A stretch of 64,000 bases of DNA from HGM04593 sp045634365 (GCA_045634365.1 JAZRAC010000001.1:62001-126000), one strand, 5' to 3'; shown: positions 17,636 to 25,562, counted from the stretch's first letter. Translations and numbers: made by a program. The notes: generated by a model from the sequence alone, not told the origin.

Positions 17636-18415
17636 ATGCGCGACAATGCAATAGAAATAGAAAATCTTGCAATAGGTTACGGTGGCAAAAAGGCCGCCGT
17701 AACCGTTGCTTGCTCCATAAATGCAACTTTGCAACGTGGCGAGGTTGTGGTGCTTGTGGGGCGCAATGGTGCGGGAAAATCCACCCTCTTGCGCACTCTT
17801 GCCGGCTATCAGCCTCCTTTGTCGGGGGCGTTGCGATACGCAGGATTGGAGGGGGGTGATGTTACTCCTGCAAGCCTCTCGAAATTACTTTCGGTGGTGC
17901 TTACCGACACGGCTGTTGCACTTAACCTGACGGTGCGCGAGCTTGTATCTATGGGGCGGGTGCCTTATACTAATTTTGTAGGTCATCTACGGGTTTGCGA
18001 CAAGGTAGTGGTGGCGCGCGCAATGTCTGCGATAGGGGTGGAACATCTTGCCGACAGGCGTGTAGGGGCGTTGAGCGACGGCGAGCGTCAGAAGTGTATG
18101 ATTGCAAAGGCTCTTGCACAGGAGACTCCTATTATAATGCTCGATGAACCTACTGCTTTTCTCGATTTTCCTAGCAAGGTGGCCCTCTTCCGCCTTCTTA
18201 AAAGACTTGCCGTGGAGATGAACAAGGCTGTTCTTGTGTCGTCGCACGATGTTGAGCTTGCCTTGCGCTTGTGCGACAGATTGTGGCTCTTGAACGATGG
18301 GGCTCTCCACTGCGGCTCGACCGATGAACTTTCGGGCAACGGCGCGTTGCAGGCTTTTCTAGATGGCGATGGAATAAAATACAATCCATTGCAACGCAGT
18401 GTGGATATTTTATGA
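17636..18415 (+). CDS. ABC transporter ATPase, FecE/BtuD-like
   Basis: ATP-binding subunit of the type used by iron-siderophore, haem or cobalamin importers. It has 259 aa from the ATG at 17636 (MRDNAIEIENLAIGYGG). Walker A is GRNGAGKST, the Q-loop region is SVVLTDTAVALNLTVRELV, the signature is ALSDGERQK (Asp in place of the usual second Gly), and Walker B is IIMLDEPTAFLD with a following SSHD. No permease or binding protein is nearby. It overlaps no gene but lies 7 bp after the S37 peptidase. The substrate cannot be told from sequence. Confidence 0.85.
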   Translation: MRDNAIEIENLAIGYGGKKAAVTVACSINATLQRGEVVVLVGRNGAGKSTLLRTLAGYQPPLSGALRYAGLEGGDVTPASLSKLLSVVLTDTAVALNLTVRELVSMGRVPYTNFVGHLRVCDKVVVARAMSAIGVEHLADRRVGALSDGERQKCMIAKALAQETPIIMLDEPTAFLDFPSKVALFRLLKRLAVEMNKAVLVSSHDVELALRLCDRLWLLNDGALHCGSTDELSGNGALQAFLDGDGIKYNPLQRSVDIL

Positions 18416-18466
18416 TTTTACAGTGAAAATTTCGCCCGATAGTGTGGCGGTTAGCAAAAAAAATAT

Positions 18467-18474
18467 TAACTTTG
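18467..18474 (+). promoter_or_regulatory. -7 element of the Nif3-like gene
   Basis: TAACTTTG fits TAnnTTTG and lies 40 bp before the TTG start. Confidence 0.45.
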
Positions 18475-18514
18475 CAGAAATAAATGCAAGAATACTTGCG
18501 CAACATTTTTTATT

Positions 18515-19612
18515 TTGGCTAAAATAAAGGATATAGCAGCAGCCCTTGAAATGTTCGCGCCTCTGCCGTTGCAGGATGGATTCGATAATGCCGGATTGCA
18601 AATTGGATTAACAGAAGCGGAAGTTACAGGGGTTTTATTGTGTCTTGATGTAACGGAAAAAGTGGTTGACGAGGCCGTTGCGTCGGGGTGCAATCTCATT
18701 GTGTCGCATCACCCCCTGATATTCTCACCCTTGAAAAAAATTACCGGTGCAACCTATGTGGAGCGCTGTGTGATAAAAGCGCTGAGCAACGGCGTTGCAA
18801 TATATTCGGCTCACACTAATATAGACAATGCACAGGGTGGGGTAAACTATCGCATAGCCGAGAAATTGGGGCTGTGTAATCCCAAAATACTTGTTCCAAA
18901 GGAGAATGCCTTGCTTAAATTGTCGGTCTATGTGCCCACTGCGGCGGCCGATGCGGTGCGCAATGCTCTTTTCGGTGCCGGTTGCGGAAAGATTGGCAAC
19001 TATGGCTCGTGCAGCTATAATGTAGAGGGCTACGGAACATTCGAGGCAGGGGAGGGGGCCAATCCCTTCTGTGGTTCGGTGGGTGTGTTGCACAAGGAAG
19101 AGGAGGTGCGCATCGACACAATTCTTCCGGCTTATATAAAAAACAAAGTTATTAAGGCGTTGCTTGCGGCTCACCCATACGAAGAACCTGCTTACGATAT
19201 TTATCCCTTGCAGAATAGCTGGCAGTCGGCCGGCTCGGGAGTGATAGCCGAACTACCCGTGGAGTGTGATGAATGTGCTTTTCTCGAAAAGATAAAAACA
19301 GTGTTTGCGGCAGGCAGCGTGCGTCACACATCCTTGCTCGGAAAGGCGGTGAAGAGGGTGGCTCTTTGCGGTGGAGCGGGTGGCTCGTTTGCCGGTGCAG
19401 CCCTTGCTGCCGGTGCCGATGTTTATCTAACGGGCGAGGCGCGTTACCACGACCTCTTCAATTACGACGGCAAAATGCTTATGGCGGTGATAGGGCACTA
19501 CGAAAGTGAGCAATATACGATGGAAATTTTTAAAGAGATAATATCGGAGGCCTTTCCGCAACTATTTATAAAGGTGACCGATAATAATACCAACCCCATA
19601 CAATACTTGTAA
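18515..19612 (+). CDS. Nif3-like dinuclear metal centre protein
   Basis: NIF3/YbgI-type protein with a dinuclear metal site. Members are annotated as GTP cyclohydrolase-like, but the physiological role is unsettled. The 365-aa length fits the long form, with a PII-like insert between the two Nif3 halves (about residues 125-230). Metal-ligand motifs are IVSHHPLIF near residue 65, HTNIDNAQGGVN near 103, and GHYESEQYTME near the C-terminus. It starts with TTG at 18515 (MAKIKDIAAALEMFAPLP), since no ATG lies at a sensible place. It is followed 25 bp later by the zinc-ribbon gene, a common pairing in this phylum. Confidence 0.88.
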   Translation: MAKIKDIAAALEMFAPLPLQDGFDNAGLQIGLTEAEVTGVLLCLDVTEKVVDEAVASGCNLIVSHHPLIFSPLKKITGATYVERCVIKALSNGVAIYSAHTNIDNAQGGVNYRIAEKLGLCNPKILVPKENALLKLSVYVPTAAADAVRNALFGAGCGKIGNYGSCSYNVEGYGTFEAGEGANPFCGSVGVLHKEEEVRIDTILPAYIKNKVIKALLAAHPYEEPAYDIYPLQNSWQSAGSGVIAELPVECDECAFLEKIKTVFAAGSVRHTSLLGKAVKRVALCGGAGGSFAGAALAAGADVYLTGEARYHDLFNYDGKMLMAVIGHYESEQYTMEIFKEIISEAFPQLFIKVTDNNTNPIQYL

Positions 19613-19637
19613 ATATTAACCTTAAATAAATAAAAAA

Positions 19638-20453
19638 ATGGCAAAAAAAGATCCCACAGAGTACACAGTAGAAGAGAAATTGAAGACTCTTTACGAATTG
19701 CAGACAGTACTTTCAGAAATTGATAAGATAAAAATCCTTCGCGGTGAGCTTCCTTTGGAGGTTAAAGACCTCGAAGATGAGATTGTCGGCCTTGGTACAC
19801 GCATCGAGAATATCACAGCCGAAATTAAGGGCGTGCGCGAGAATATCGTGGCGTTCCGCGAGGAGATGGAGAAAGCAAAGAAAAACATTGCAAAGTACAC
19901 CGAGGACCAGAATAACGTGCGCAACAACCGCGAATTCGACCTTCTCAACAAAGAGATTGAGTATAACAATCTTGTAATTGAGCACGACGAGAAGAAGATT
20001 AACGAGGCACGCAATCAGGAGAAGTACAAGAGCGAGGAACTTGAAAAATCGCAGCACCTTCTCGACGAGCGCAAGAAAGACCTCGAAATGAAACGTACAG
20101 AGCTCGAAGAGATTGTTACCGAGACAAAAGCCGAGGAGGAGAAATTGCGCGAGCAGGCACGCGACCTTGAACTTAACATCGAGCCCCGCCTCCTTGCATC
20201 GTTCAAACGCATCCGCAAGAGCACCCGCAACGGCCTTGGTATTGTATACGTTGAGCGCGACGCTTGCGCCGGCTGTTTCAGCAAAATACCTTCGCAGCGT
20301 CAGCTCGATATTCGTATGCGCAAGAAAATCATCGTTTGCGAGAACTGCGGTCGCATTATGATAGACCCCGAACTTGCAGGCGTTCAGCAGGCACAGCCCG
20401 CCGAGGCTCCCGCACCCAAGAAACGCGGCATCCGTCGTGCAAAGGCCGAGTAA
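19638..20453 (+). CDS. coiled-coil C4 zinc-ribbon protein (CdsZ/DUF164 type)
   Basis: A 271-aa cytoplasmic protein: a long helical hairpin (residues 20-185, rich in Glu and Lys) ending in a C4 zinc ribbon (CAGCFSKIP at about 208 and CENCGRIM at about 235), then an Ala/Pro tail. It has the layout of the CdsZ/CT398 group, chaperone-like or RNA-linked proteins. It is co-transcribed with the Nif3-like gene. A strong terminator follows. Function is not established. Confidence 0.82.
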   Translation: MAKKDPTEYTVEEKLKTLYELQTVLSEIDKIKILRGELPLEVKDLEDEIVGLGTRIENITAEIKGVRENIVAFREEMEKAKKNIAKYTEDQNNVRNNREFDLLNKEIEYNNLVIEHDEKKINEARNQEKYKSEELEKSQHLLDERKKDLEMKRTELEEIVTETKAEEEKLREQARDLELNIEPRLLASFKRIRKSTRNGLGIVYVERDACAGCFSKIPSQRQLDIRMRKKIIVCENCGRIMIDPELAGVQQAQPAEAPAPKKRGIRRAKAE

Positions 20454-20479
20454 TTCACCAATTTATAAAATAACGAATT

Positions 20480-20520
20480 TCCGCAAGCAATCGAAAAAGT
20501 TGCTTGCGGAGATTGTTTTT
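20480..20520. terminator. terminator between the zinc-ribbon gene and the AT-rich gene pair
   Basis: An 11-bp perfect stem (20480-20490 with 20500-20510), a 9-base loop and a T run at 20515-20520 on the plus strand. It lies between converging genes. Confidence 0.8.
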
Positions 20521-20542
20521 AGGTGGGGTGGCCTTAGTGAAT

Positions 20543-21394
20543 TTATTCTATTTTCATTATGTATATATATGCTGGCTTTTGTGTTAAAATATCAAATTTC
20601 CCATAGTTACTAAAATAGCTATTGGGTAATTCCCCTCTTAGATCTGGATGTTCGTTGTATCTCGCATAAGTTATGGAGACTTCTGTTGTGATGTAAGAAG
20701 TGTCCTCTAACCAATGAAATTTTGTGCTAAACATTGGTATTGTCCACCCAATTCCGTCATGAGCCAAAGGGTGATCTACATAATTTTCTATGATATTTAC
20801 AATAATAGGGAAATTTAAATTAAATCTTTTATGATATTTTTCTATTTCAGAAGTATTGCATATTTTATATCCCCGTGGAATTTTAACATAACTCAACTCT
20901 TTTATACTTCTTATTGGGCCTATTACTTCTAATGTTATTACCAATTTCATTTTCTTGATAATAATATCTGTTATAGTTATAAGGTCTTTTGTTGAGGTTA
21001 CTTGCATGTCTACTTCGGCCGAGTGTGTAATAAGACCTGTTTGTACATCAATCATTCGTGCAGATATAAATACAGATTCAAAGATCTCGGATACATCTGC
21101 AACCAATACATAGTGAACTCCAAATTGTAAACCTATTTCTACAATCTGCTTGTCATTTACAGCTCCAGACATTTGATAGTCTTGTTCTTTAGTTAGGGCT
21201 GCTAAGAAATCATTAGTACGTTCTACTGCAGAATATTCTCCACTTTTGACGATACCCGATACTAATTTTGAACCTATAACCTTTTTGTAACCATTATTTA
21301 CATCGCCTGTGACATATACAGCAACCTTTTGTGGTGTTTGAGCAAAACTACAAATTGAGAACAATATTGTAATTATTGATAAAAGAACTCTCAT
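20543..21394 (-). CDS. secreted protein, CsgG/LpoB-like N-terminal region (283 aa)
   Basis: I do not recognise a named family. It has a signal peptide (MRVLLSIITILFSICSFAQ) ending in a likely signal peptidase I site. Residues 20-140 (KVAVYVTGD ... AVERTNDFLAALTKEQDYQMSG ... GVHYVLVADVSEI ... SARMIDVQTGLI) match its 155-aa neighbour segment by segment, and the pattern resembles CsgG/LpoB-type periplasmic domains. Residues 150-283 are unique, with no motif I can name. Base composition is clearly richer in A+T than the flanking housekeeping genes, which suggests transfer or fast evolution. It lies 31 bp after its paralogue on the same strand. Confidence 0.6.
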   Translation of the reverse strand: MRVLLSIITILFSICSFAQTPQKVAVYVTGDVNNGYKKVIGSKLVSGIVKSGEYSAVERTNDFLAALTKEQDYQMSGAVNDKQIVEIGLQFGVHYVLVADVSEIFESVFISARMIDVQTGLITHSAEVDMQVTSTKDLITITDIIIKKMKLVITLEVIGPIRSIKELSYVKIPRGYKICNTSEIEKYHKRFNLNFPIIVNIIENYVDHPLAHDGIGWTIPMFSTKFHWLEDTSYITTEVSITYARYNEHPDLRGELPNSYFSNYGKFDILTQKPAYIYIMKIE

Positions 21395-21425
21395 AATATA
21401 GTTACCTATAATTAAATTTATTTTA

Positions 21426-21893
21426 CTATTTTTGCAGAACTAATCTATATGCCACATTATTTGTAAGTGCAATAATATCATTAGTTGAATAAACGGCGCG
21501 ATTACTATCAACCGATTTTACAATAGTGCCATTTTCAACATTGATTAATCGTGCTGTCATCAACATGTAATCATCATCGGTTTTAGTAACGTTAAATACT
21601 GCTACATAATGGGCTGCAAACTTTTTACCGAATCTTAAAATATCTTCTTCACTAACTTCACCTGAAATTTGAAAATCATATTCTTTGTTTATTGTGTTGT
21701 AAAAATTATCATTGCGTTCAACTGTTCTAAATTCTTTACACATAGAAATTCTTGAAACTGCTTTAGATTCAATTATACTTCTTTCAGTACTACTTACGTT
21801 CCCTTCTACATAGACAGCAACGCTTTTCTTATTTTGTGAATTCGCAACTATAACACAAAACATCAATAACATGGTTAATAAAATCTTTTTCAT
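21426..21893 (-). CDS. secreted protein, paralogue of the 283-aa neighbour (155 aa)
   Basis: Signal peptide (MKKILLTMLLMFCVIVANSQ), then one domain: KSVAVYVEGNVSSTERSII, FRTVERNDNFYNTINKEYDFQISGEVSEEDI, AAHYVAVFNVTKTDD and TARLINVENGTIV. Each block has a counterpart in the first half of the next gene. The likely fold is CsgG/LpoB-like by pattern only. It is AT-rich like its partner. The pair lies between a terminator and the 6S-like RNA and looks like a two-gene insertion from tandem duplication, with the longer copy gaining a C-terminal domain. Confidence 0.6.
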   Translation of the reverse strand: MKKILLTMLLMFCVIVANSQNKKSVAVYVEGNVSSTERSIIESKAVSRISMCKEFRTVERNDNFYNTINKEYDFQISGEVSEEDILRFGKKFAAHYVAVFNVTKTDDDYMLMTARLINVENGTIVKSVDSNRAVYSTNDIIALTNNVAYRLVLQK

Positions 21894-21951
21894 AATCTTT
21901 AATTTGTAATTAAATAAATATTAATAAATTAAGGTACTTTTCTCTGGTAAC

Positions 21952-21979
21952 AAAAAAAGCGTGCACTAAACCTGCACGC
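21952..21979 (-). terminator. terminator of the 6S-like RNA
   Basis: A 7-bp perfect stem (21973-21979 with 21959-21965), a 7-base loop and seven T on the minus strand. Its upstream arm overlaps the closing stem of the RNA. Confidence 0.8.
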
Positions 21980-22104
21980 CATCAAGGGCTACCACACCCT
22001 AATATCTCTACAGGTAAGTACACGCAAACCGTACTCACCTAATGAGATATTCTCAAAGCCTTATCTTAAAAAGTGGTAGTTGTGATGGCGATTAGGCTTT
22101 ATGA
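21952..22104 (-). ncRNA. ssrS: 6S RNA candidate
   Basis: A self-contained non-coding unit of about 150 nt on the minus strand. A perfect -7 TATATTTG lies just upstream and a hairpin with seven T ends it. The two halves pair as one long rod: 22083-22090 with 21977-21984, 22073-22079 with 21989-21995, then a large central bubble of about 20 nt on one side, then 22044-22051 with 22001-22008, and 22031-22040 with 22012-22021 closing a 9-base loop. A long hairpin with a central bubble that mimics an open promoter is the hallmark of 6S RNA, which binds sigma-factor-loaded RNA polymerase. The call rests on structure, not sequence match. It lacks the GGAA loop and domain IV motif of SRP RNA. Confidence 0.65.
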
Positions 22105-22106
22105 TG

Positions 22107-22114
22107 CAAATATA
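22107..22114 (-). promoter_or_regulatory. -7 element of the 6S-like RNA
   Basis: Minus-strand TATATTTG fits TAnnTTTG exactly. Transcription would start a few bases downstream, just before the outer stem of the RNA. Confidence 0.6.
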
Positions 22115-22220
22115 GTCATTTCTTTAATATAGATATCCATTTATCAATAAAACTTTTCAAGTTGAATATTTTCTTTAAGCAGTGCTACGCTGTTTTTACG
22201 TTGCCGTTATGAAAATTATT

Positions 22221-22433
22221 GAAGTAAACTTCATATTTTTTGCTTGTTTGTTGTATCTTTGAGGTAAACCTCGAAGGTTTCCTGCACTCGCTTTGAAAAA
22301 AACAAAGTAAACGTTGTCTATTCTCGCTCGTTTGTTGTATCTTTAAGAAAATTCTTGAAGATTATCTGCACTCGCTTTGAAAAATATTGAAACAAGTTTC
22401 ATATTTCTCGCTCGTTTGTTGTATCTTTGCAAC
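22221..22433 (+). repeat. three tandem promoter repeats before glyA
   Basis: Three copies of a roughly 84-bp unit, each ending in a -7 element within TTTGTTGTATCTTT: TATCTTTG at 22254-22261, TATCTTTA at 22339-22346 and TATCTTTG at 22422-22429 (spacing 85 and 83). Units also share TGCACTCGCTTTGAAAAA and CTCGCTCG. Twelve-base dyads of the form five bases, AA, five complementary bases sit over the -33 area (22221-22232, 22389-22400, and a degenerate one at 22303-22316) and over the start site (22261-22272, 22345-22356). The last -7 lies 47 bp before the glyA ATG. Confidence 0.75.
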
Positions 22434-22476
22434 TTCAAATAAGAAAACGAGTTAAAAACAATTCAAAATATAGAAA

Positions 22477-23757
22477 ATGAAACGCGACGATAGAGTTTTT
22501 CAGCTGATAGAGATGGAGCATCGCCGTCAGCTTAAAGGTATAGAGCTTATTGCATCGGAGAACTTCGTGAGTAACGAGGTTATGCAGGCGATGGGTTCTT
22601 GTTTGACAAACAAATATGCCGAGGGTTATCCCGGCAAGCGCTATTATGGCGGTTGTGAGGTTGTTGATATTGTTGAGGATATTGCCCGCGAGCGTCTTAA
22701 AGAGCTTTTTGGTGCAGAGTGGGTGAATGTTCAGCCTCACTCGGGTGCACAGGCCAATGCTGCTGTGTTCCTTGCAGTGTTGAACCCCGGCGATAAGTTT
22801 ATGGGATTGAATCTTGCTCACGGCGGTCACCTTTCACACGGTTCAGCCGTGAATACTTCGGGTCTAATATATACCCCTTGCGAATATAATTTGAACCCCG
22901 AGACGGGTCGTGTGGATTACGACCAGATGGAGGAGGTTGCTTTGCGCGAGCGTCCTAAAATGATTATCGGTGGCGGCTCGGCCTATTCGCGCGAGTGGGA
23001 TTACAAGCGTATGCGTGAGATTGCCGACAAGGTGGGTGCAATTCTTATGGTGGATATGGCTCACCCCGCCGGTCTTATTGCTGCGGGCTTGCTCGACAAT
23101 CCTCTTAAATATGCTCACATTGTAACATCGACCACTCACAAGACTTTGCGCGGTCCTCGTGGCGGTGTTATTTTGCTTGGTAAGGATTTCCCCAATCCTT
23201 GGGGCAAGACTACTCCCAAGGGTGAGGTGAAGATGATGTCGCAATTGCTCGACTCGGCGGTGTTCCCCGGTGTTCAGGGTGGCCCGTTGGAGCATGTTAT
23301 TGCGGCAAAAGCTGTTGCCTTTGGCGAGGCTTTGCAGCCTGAATTTAAAGAGTATCAGGCGCAGGTGCAGTTGAATGCTGCCACTCTTGCACAGGAACTT
23401 ATGGACCGTGGATTCGGCATTGTGTCGGGTGGTACAGATAACCATTCAATGCTAGTGGACCTGCGTGGTAAGTATCCCGATCTTACAGGTAAGGTTGCCG
23501 AGAAGGCTCTTGTTGCTGCCGATATTACTGCCAACAAGAATATGGTGCCCTTCGATTCGCGCAGCGCGTTCCAAACATCGGGTATTCGCTTGGGTACTCC
23601 CGCTATTACAACCCGTGGCGTTAAGGATGATATGATGCCCTTCATTGCCGAAATGATTGAGACTGTGCTTAACGCTCCCGAGGACGAGAAGGTTATTGCA
23701 ACTGTTCGTCGCAAGGTTAACGAGGTTATGGCCGAATATCCTTTGTTTGCTTATTGA
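22477..23757 (+). CDS. glyA: serine hydroxymethyltransferase
   Basis: PLP enzyme that converts serine and tetrahydrofolate to glycine and 5,10-methylene-THF, the main source of one-carbon units for purines, thymidylate and methionine. The 426-aa protein has HRRQLKGIELIASENFVSN at the N-terminus, VQPHSGAQANAAVF, and the PLP lysine in TSTTHKTLRGPRGG near residue 219. It is a single gene, preceded by the tandem promoter array and followed by a 22-bp perfect hairpin. Confidence 0.97.
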   Translation: MKRDDRVFQLIEMEHRRQLKGIELIASENFVSNEVMQAMGSCLTNKYAEGYPGKRYYGGCEVVDIVEDIARERLKELFGAEWVNVQPHSGAQANAAVFLAVLNPGDKFMGLNLAHGGHLSHGSAVNTSGLIYTPCEYNLNPETGRVDYDQMEEVALRERPKMIIGGGSAYSREWDYKRMREIADKVGAILMVDMAHPAGLIAAGLLDNPLKYAHIVTSTTHKTLRGPRGGVILLGKDFPNPWGKTTPKGEVKMMSQLLDSAVFPGVQGGPLEHVIAAKAVAFGEALQPEFKEYQAQVQLNAATLAQELMDRGFGIVSGGTDNHSMLVDLRGKYPDLTGKVAEKALVAADITANKNMVPFDSRSAFQTSGIRLGTPAITTRGVKDDMMPFIAEMIETVLNAPEDEKVIATVRRKVNEVMAEYPLFAY

Positions 23758-23778
23758 TAAGGGAATTTGCAGAATCAT

Positions 23779-23826
23779 ACATAAACCAATAATGCTCGCC
23801 GAATGGCGAGCATTATTGGTTTATGT
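23779..23826. terminator. bidirectional terminator, glyA / outer-membrane protein gene
   Basis: A 22-bp perfect stem (23779-23800 with 23805-23826) and a 4-base loop between converging genes. It lacks a long T run on either strand, but its length and position make termination the best reading. Confidence 0.7.
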
Positions 23827-23842
23827 GAGCATAAGAGGTTGT

Positions 23843-24526
23843 TTAAAAAATAAATCCGGCAGAGAAACTCAATACATTGTTGCTGCGTTTGCTTTTGAAC
23901 AGAAGTCTCTCGGCAGGGGCGTGTATGTGGCTTTTGTTGCGCAATATTCCAAAATCGTAGGTGAAGTCGATTACTACGCTGTAAATTCTTATGCCAAGAC
24001 CTACGTTCCAATACCATTCGGTTTTATCGAATTCTTCGTATATGTCGGCATACTTATTAAAACCCGCAAAATTTTGCTTGCTTAACGATGTGAAGTTGAA
24101 ACTTGCTTTTGGACCCGTGTAAACGCTCATTCCATAATGGGGGTAGTTTATGAAGTTGTAGCCCAGCAGGAGAGGAATTTTTACACAATATATTTTAAGC
24201 TCATATTCGGCCGGATTAAGGTTGTCTGTGTCGAAAAAAACGTAGTTGCAGTAGGTTATGCCGAATGCAGTTTCTGTTTGCAGATAGAATTTCCCTTTTG
24301 TGACTCTTATGAAAGGGGAGGCAATGAAGCCTACTTTTTTGCTCTGTATTATATTCTCGTCGAATGAGTATCCTTCAATGGCAAAGTCTGTGGTGTTGTA
24401 TGTGATACCTTGAAAGCCGGCCTTTATTCCGTAGTTGAATTTCAGCGGCAGCTTTTGTTGCGCAGTTGCGGGGAGTGCAAGTAACGTAGCAATAAAGAGG
24501 ATTGCAAGAGTGTGGCTTCTTCTCAT
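23843..24526 (-). CDS. PorT-family outer-membrane beta-barrel protein
   Basis: A 227-aa outer-membrane protein with a signal peptide (HTLAILFIATLLALPATAQ). A series of alternating-residue strands follows, each ending in aromatic residues (FNYGIKAGFQG, KFYLQTETAFGITYCNYVFF, IPLLLGYNFINY, SVYTGPKASFNF, WYWNVGLGIRIYSVVIDFTYDFG), finishing in NNVLSFSAGFIF with a C-terminal Phe. It fits the PorT/OmpA-like 8-stranded group. It is the last gene of pyrB-pyrI-flavin reductase, 3 bp after the reductase. Its function is not known. Confidence 0.78.
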   Translation of the reverse strand: MRRSHTLAILFIATLLALPATAQQKLPLKFNYGIKAGFQGITYNTTDFAIEGYSFDENIIQSKKVGFIASPFIRVTKGKFYLQTETAFGITYCNYVFFDTDNLNPAEYELKIYCVKIPLLLGYNFINYPHYGMSVYTGPKASFNFTSLSKQNFAGFNKYADIYEEFDKTEWYWNVGLGIRIYSVVIDFTYDFGILRNKSHIHAPAERLLFKSKRSNNVLSFSAGFIF

Positions 24527-24529
24527 TGT

Positions 24530-25093
24530 CTACTTCTTTTTTACGCTCCAACCAAACTTCCCAATAAATTCTCCCAGATGAAAGTATTTGCCGTGGGCAT
24601 ATACAAGGGGATCGGCTGCCGAGAGGTCCCATTCGCCCGTCTCGGGGTTCAGGTATTTGTCGTCGGCCTGCACGTTTACAACCTCGGCCAGAAACATATC
24701 GTGTGTGCCGAGGGGTATTATTTGCTTCACTTTACATTCGATGCTCAATGGCGATTCCATAATAATGGGGGCTTTTACCTCTTTTGCCGGGCCGTATGTG
24801 AGGCTTGTCTCCTTTGCCTTGTCGTAATCTTTACCCGAGCGTACACCGCACCAGTCGGTGGCACGTGCCATTTGGGCTGTGGTGAGGTTTATCACAAATT
24901 CGCCATTCTCTTTGATAATGGGGTAGGAGTGTCGCTCGGGACGCACTGAAATGTAGCACATTGCGGGGTTGGTGCACACTGTGCCCACCCACGAAACAGT
25001 GAGCATATTGTAATTGGCGGGATTGTTGCCGCAGCTTATTATGACGGCGGGCAATGGGTATATCATTGTCCCGGGTTTCCAATTTATTTTCAT
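24530..25093 (-). CDS. flavin reductase-like FMN-binding protein
   Basis: A 187-aa protein with the FMN-binding split-barrel fold of the flavin reductase (DIM6/NTAB) family. Visible text includes PLPAVIISCGNNPANYNMLTVSWVGTVCTNPAM for the FMN pocket, then SVRPERHSYPIIKENGEFVINL. The ATG at 25091-25093 overlaps the pyrI stop as ATGA. Because of this coupling it is expressed with pyrB/pyrI. A link to pyrimidine synthesis is not evident. The electron acceptor is unknown. Confidence 0.85.
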   Translation of the reverse strand: MKINWKPGTMIYPLPAVIISCGNNPANYNMLTVSWVGTVCTNPAMCYISVRPERHSYPIIKENGEFVINLTTAQMARATDWCGVRSGKDYDKAKETSLTYGPAKEVKAPIIMESPLSIECKVKQIIPLGTHDMFLAEVVNVQADDKYLNPETGEWDLSAADPLVYAHGKYFHLGEFIGKFGWSVKKK

Positions 25094-25551
25094 AGCAGTT
25101 CCACGTTGCTCACTTTTATCTCTTTTTCGCAGTAACGGCATTTTATAATGCCCTCTTCGGCGTTTGTCACATAGAAGTGTGTGGCCATCGGCTCGTTGTT
25201 GGTGATGCAGGCGGGATTGGCGCATTTTACTATGTTGTGTATCTCGGTGGGCATTTTTATCTCTTTTTTCTCTACAACGTTGTAGTTGCGTATGGTGTTT
25301 AGCACGGCTTTCGGGGCTACCAGCGAAATGCGGTTCACCTCCTCTTCGGTGAAGAATTTGTCGGCGATTTTTATGAGTCCTTTTTTGCCGAGTTTTTTAC
25401 TTTCGAGATTGTTGCCTATGGTTATATTGCTCTCCATATTGGGAATGTCGAGCAGATTTACTACGGCGAAGAGTTTGTCTGCCGGAATATGGTCGATTAC
25501 TGTGCCGTTGCACAGGGCCGATACTTGCAGGGCGAGTTTTTCTTTGTTCAT
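25090..25551 (-). CDS. pyrI: aspartate carbamoyltransferase regulatory chain
   Basis: Regulatory subunit that binds CTP/ATP and holds the PyrB trimers together through a zinc domain. It has 153 aa from the ATG at 25549-25551 (MNKEKLALQVSALCNGTVID). The nucleotide-binding domain contains NGTVIDHIPADKLFAVVNLL, and the zinc domain shows CANPACIT and CRYCEKEI with four Cys. It follows pyrB by 11 bp and overlaps the next gene by 4 bp. Its presence implies allosteric control of the pathway. Confidence 0.95.
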   Translation of the reverse strand: MNKEKLALQVSALCNGTVIDHIPADKLFAVVNLLDIPNMESNITIGNNLESKKLGKKGLIKIADKFFTEEEVNRISLVAPKAVLNTIRNYNVVEKKEIKMPTEIHNIVKCANPACITNNEPMATHFYVTNAEEGIIKCRYCEKEIKVSNVELL

Positions 25552-25562
25552 TGTTGTAACTT

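Noticed and set aside
21952..22104. SRP (4.5S) RNA or a riboswitch as the identity of the rod-shaped RNA
   Set aside because: No GGAA tetraloop or SRP domain IV motif. The terminator is its own and no gene is directly attached, so a cis-acting switch is less likely than 6S RNA.
22221..22433. CRISPR array or phase-variable invertible promoter
   Set aside because: Only three diverged units, with no identical spaced repeats. No inverted-repeat pair enclosing a promoter and no recombinase gene.
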